DNA from: Pseudomonadota bacterium
GTDB lineage: Bacteria; Pseudomonadota; Gammaproteobacteria; Burkholderiales; Burkholderiaceae_B
Length of the DNA stretch: 15,473 bases
Assembly (NCBI GenBank): GCA_023388835.1
Contig: JAEWFK010000172.1
Coordinates: forward strand, 1 to 15,473
Reading direction: 5' to 3'
Below are positions 14,626 to 15,473 of the stretch, piece after piece. Position 1 is the stretch's first letter. Every line of letters starts with the position of its first letter. The notes beneath the pieces are model-generated. The model was not told the origin of the DNA, made no database searches, and saw only the letters and a program-made list of their open reading frames with translations. A program made the translations under genes and the position numbers.

Positions 14626-14671
14626 TAATCATTGCCCTCATTCTAGGAAGATGATTATTATTTGACCAATA
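14626..14671. promoter_or_regulatory. Candidate LysR-regulator binding sites in the divergent gap
   Basis: TATT-TGACC-AATA at 14659-14671 is a T-N11-A dyad of the LysR-box type. A second inverted repeat, TAATCAT (14626-14632) and ATGATTA (14651-14657), flanks the putative -10 of the amidase operon. The 77-bp gap is distinctly AT-rich compared with the genes around it. Confidence 0.4.
14640..14669 (-). promoter_or_regulatory. Candidate promoter of the amidase-bug-dehydrogenase operon
   Basis: On the minus strand TTGGTC (14664-14669) and TAGAAT (14640-14645) are separated by 18 bp. The -10 matches TATAAT at five of six positions; the -35 is weak. A start near 14633 would leave a leader of about 20 nt before the amidase ATG. 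The weak -35 overlaps the candidate LysR box, consistent with an activator-dependent promoter. Confidence 0.4.
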
Positions 14672-14689
14672 CTTAATTCCTTATCGATT

Positions 14690-15473
14690 ATGCTGGATAG
14701 TAAATTAATCGAGCTCGATAGCCGCCTTCTTGCCGCGTTCCGTGCGGTCGCGGAAGAGTTGCATTTTGGGCGTGCCGCTTCTCGGCTCTTCATCAGCCAG
14801 CCTCCTCTGAGCCTGCAGATCAAGCGGCTGGAAGAAGTGGTCGGGGCCCAGCTCTTCGCCCGGACCACCCGCAGCGTTGCCCTCACGCCGGCGGGCCGCG
14901 TTTTTCATGCGAATCTGGAGGGGCTGCTGAACGCCATGGATCGCATGATCAAAGAGACTCAGCGCGCGGCGGAAGGCCAGGCAGGGACACTGAGCGTGGG
15001 CTTGACGCCCGCCGCGTGTACCTCTCCTGTGGTCGAGCTTCTGCATGACTATCGGACCGCGCATCCCGACGTATCATTGGAATTGTCCGAAGTCGGCTCT
15101 CTTGAGACCGCCGCCGCGCTGCGGCGCGGCGCCATCGACATCGGCGTCATGCGCCCTGGCCCGCCGGAAGCCGACATCACCAGAGTCGGCATGCTGGAGG
15201 AAGAAATCTGCTTGGCCGTCCGGCGCGACCACCCACTGGGAAAACTGAAGCAGGTGGCCGCCCGCGATCTCGCTGATGTACCGTTGATCGACTACAGCCC
15301 GGTCGATGCGCCGTACCTCAATAGGCGGGTGCGTGATACCTACGCACATTACGGCATCGTTCCCCATTTCGTACAGCAAAGCCGCATGCCGACCGTCTTG
15401 ACGCTGGTCGAAGCCGGCAGCGGCCTTGCGTTGGTCCCGCGTTCGGCCATCCGGTCTGCGAACCTGGTCGGCA
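14690..15473 (+). CDS. LysR-family transcriptional regulator, partial (C-terminus outside window)
   Basis: From an ATG at 14690 the plus strand is open to the window edge, 261 codons. Residues 7-67 are a LysR winged helix-turn-helix (LDSRLLAAFRAVAEELHFGRAASRLFISQPPLSLQIKRLEE, then LFARTTRSVALTPAGR). This form resembles the CatR/BenM group. The effector domain begins near residue 100 (TLSVGLTPAACTSPVVELLHDYR; VSLELSEVG; RRGAIDIGVMR). About 40 residues are missing. The ATG lacks a ribosome binding site. It is divergent from the amidase-bug-dehydrogenase operon and is therefore its likely activator, the usual LysR arrangement. The ligand is unknown. Confidence 0.9.
   Translation, partial: MLDSKLIELDSRLLAAFRAVAEELHFGRAASRLFISQPPLSLQIKRLEEVVGAQLFARTTRSVALTPAGRVFHANLEGLLNAMDRMIKETQRAAEGQAGTLSVGLTPAACTSPVVELLHDYRTAHPDVSLELSEVGSLETAAALRRGAIDIGVMRPGPPEADITRVGMLEEEICLAVRRDHPLGKLKQVAARDLADVPLIDYSPVDAPYLNRRVRDTYAHYGIVPHFVQQSRMPTVLTLVEAGSGLALVPRSAIRSANLVG

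Overview
The window looks like a chromosomal stretch from a GC-rich betaproteobacterium, most likely a member of the Alcaligenaceae (Bordetella/Achromobacter-like). This rests on two orphan Bug (TctC-type) receptors without their membrane partners, a HAAT-type ABC importer, and catabolic modules each paired with a one-component regulator (IclR, LacI, LysR). The assignment is inferred from gene content and style, not from a database match. No rRNA, tRNA, CRISPR array or recognisable insertion sequence was seen.

Layout. (A) 1-6662: a partial IclR-family regulator on the minus strand is divergent from a five-gene HAAT/Liv-type ABC importer (substrate-binding protein, two permeases, two ATPases). 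An amidase-signature hydrolase follows in the same direction. The four membrane/ATPase genes have overlapping or near-overlapping ends, and a strong hairpin lies between the receptor gene and the first permease gene. (B) 6707-7887: two housekeeping-type genes, an RluE-like 23S rRNA pseudouridine synthase followed by an intrinsic terminator, then a RidA-family protein. (C) 8119-11182: a self-contained module of a PEP mutase/isocitrate lyase-superfamily enzyme (minus) divergent from a Bug receptor and a LacI-family regulator (plus). A perfect 16-bp LacI-type palindrome lies in the divergent promoter region, and a strong terminator separates bug from lacI. Both outer ends of the module face convergent neighbours. 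(D) 11215-15473: a minus-strand operon of a second amidase, a second Bug receptor and a D-2-hydroxyacid dehydrogenase, divergent from a partial LysR-family regulator that runs off the window.

How the genes may work together. Modules A and D have the same logic with unrelated transport hardware: a periplasmic receptor captures a compound, an amidase-signature enzyme cleaves an amide bond in the cytoplasm, and a divergent regulator controls the set. In D a 2-hydroxyacid dehydrogenase could process a released hydroxy- or keto-acid. Module C probably handles an organic acid cleaved by a C-C or P-C lyase-type enzyme. The substrates cannot be read from the sequence. The least conventional signals are the paired receptor-amidase modules, the LacI circuit with a terminator just upstream of its own regulator gene, the hairpins after both operon-borne receptor genes, and the unusual signature motif in the first ATPase.
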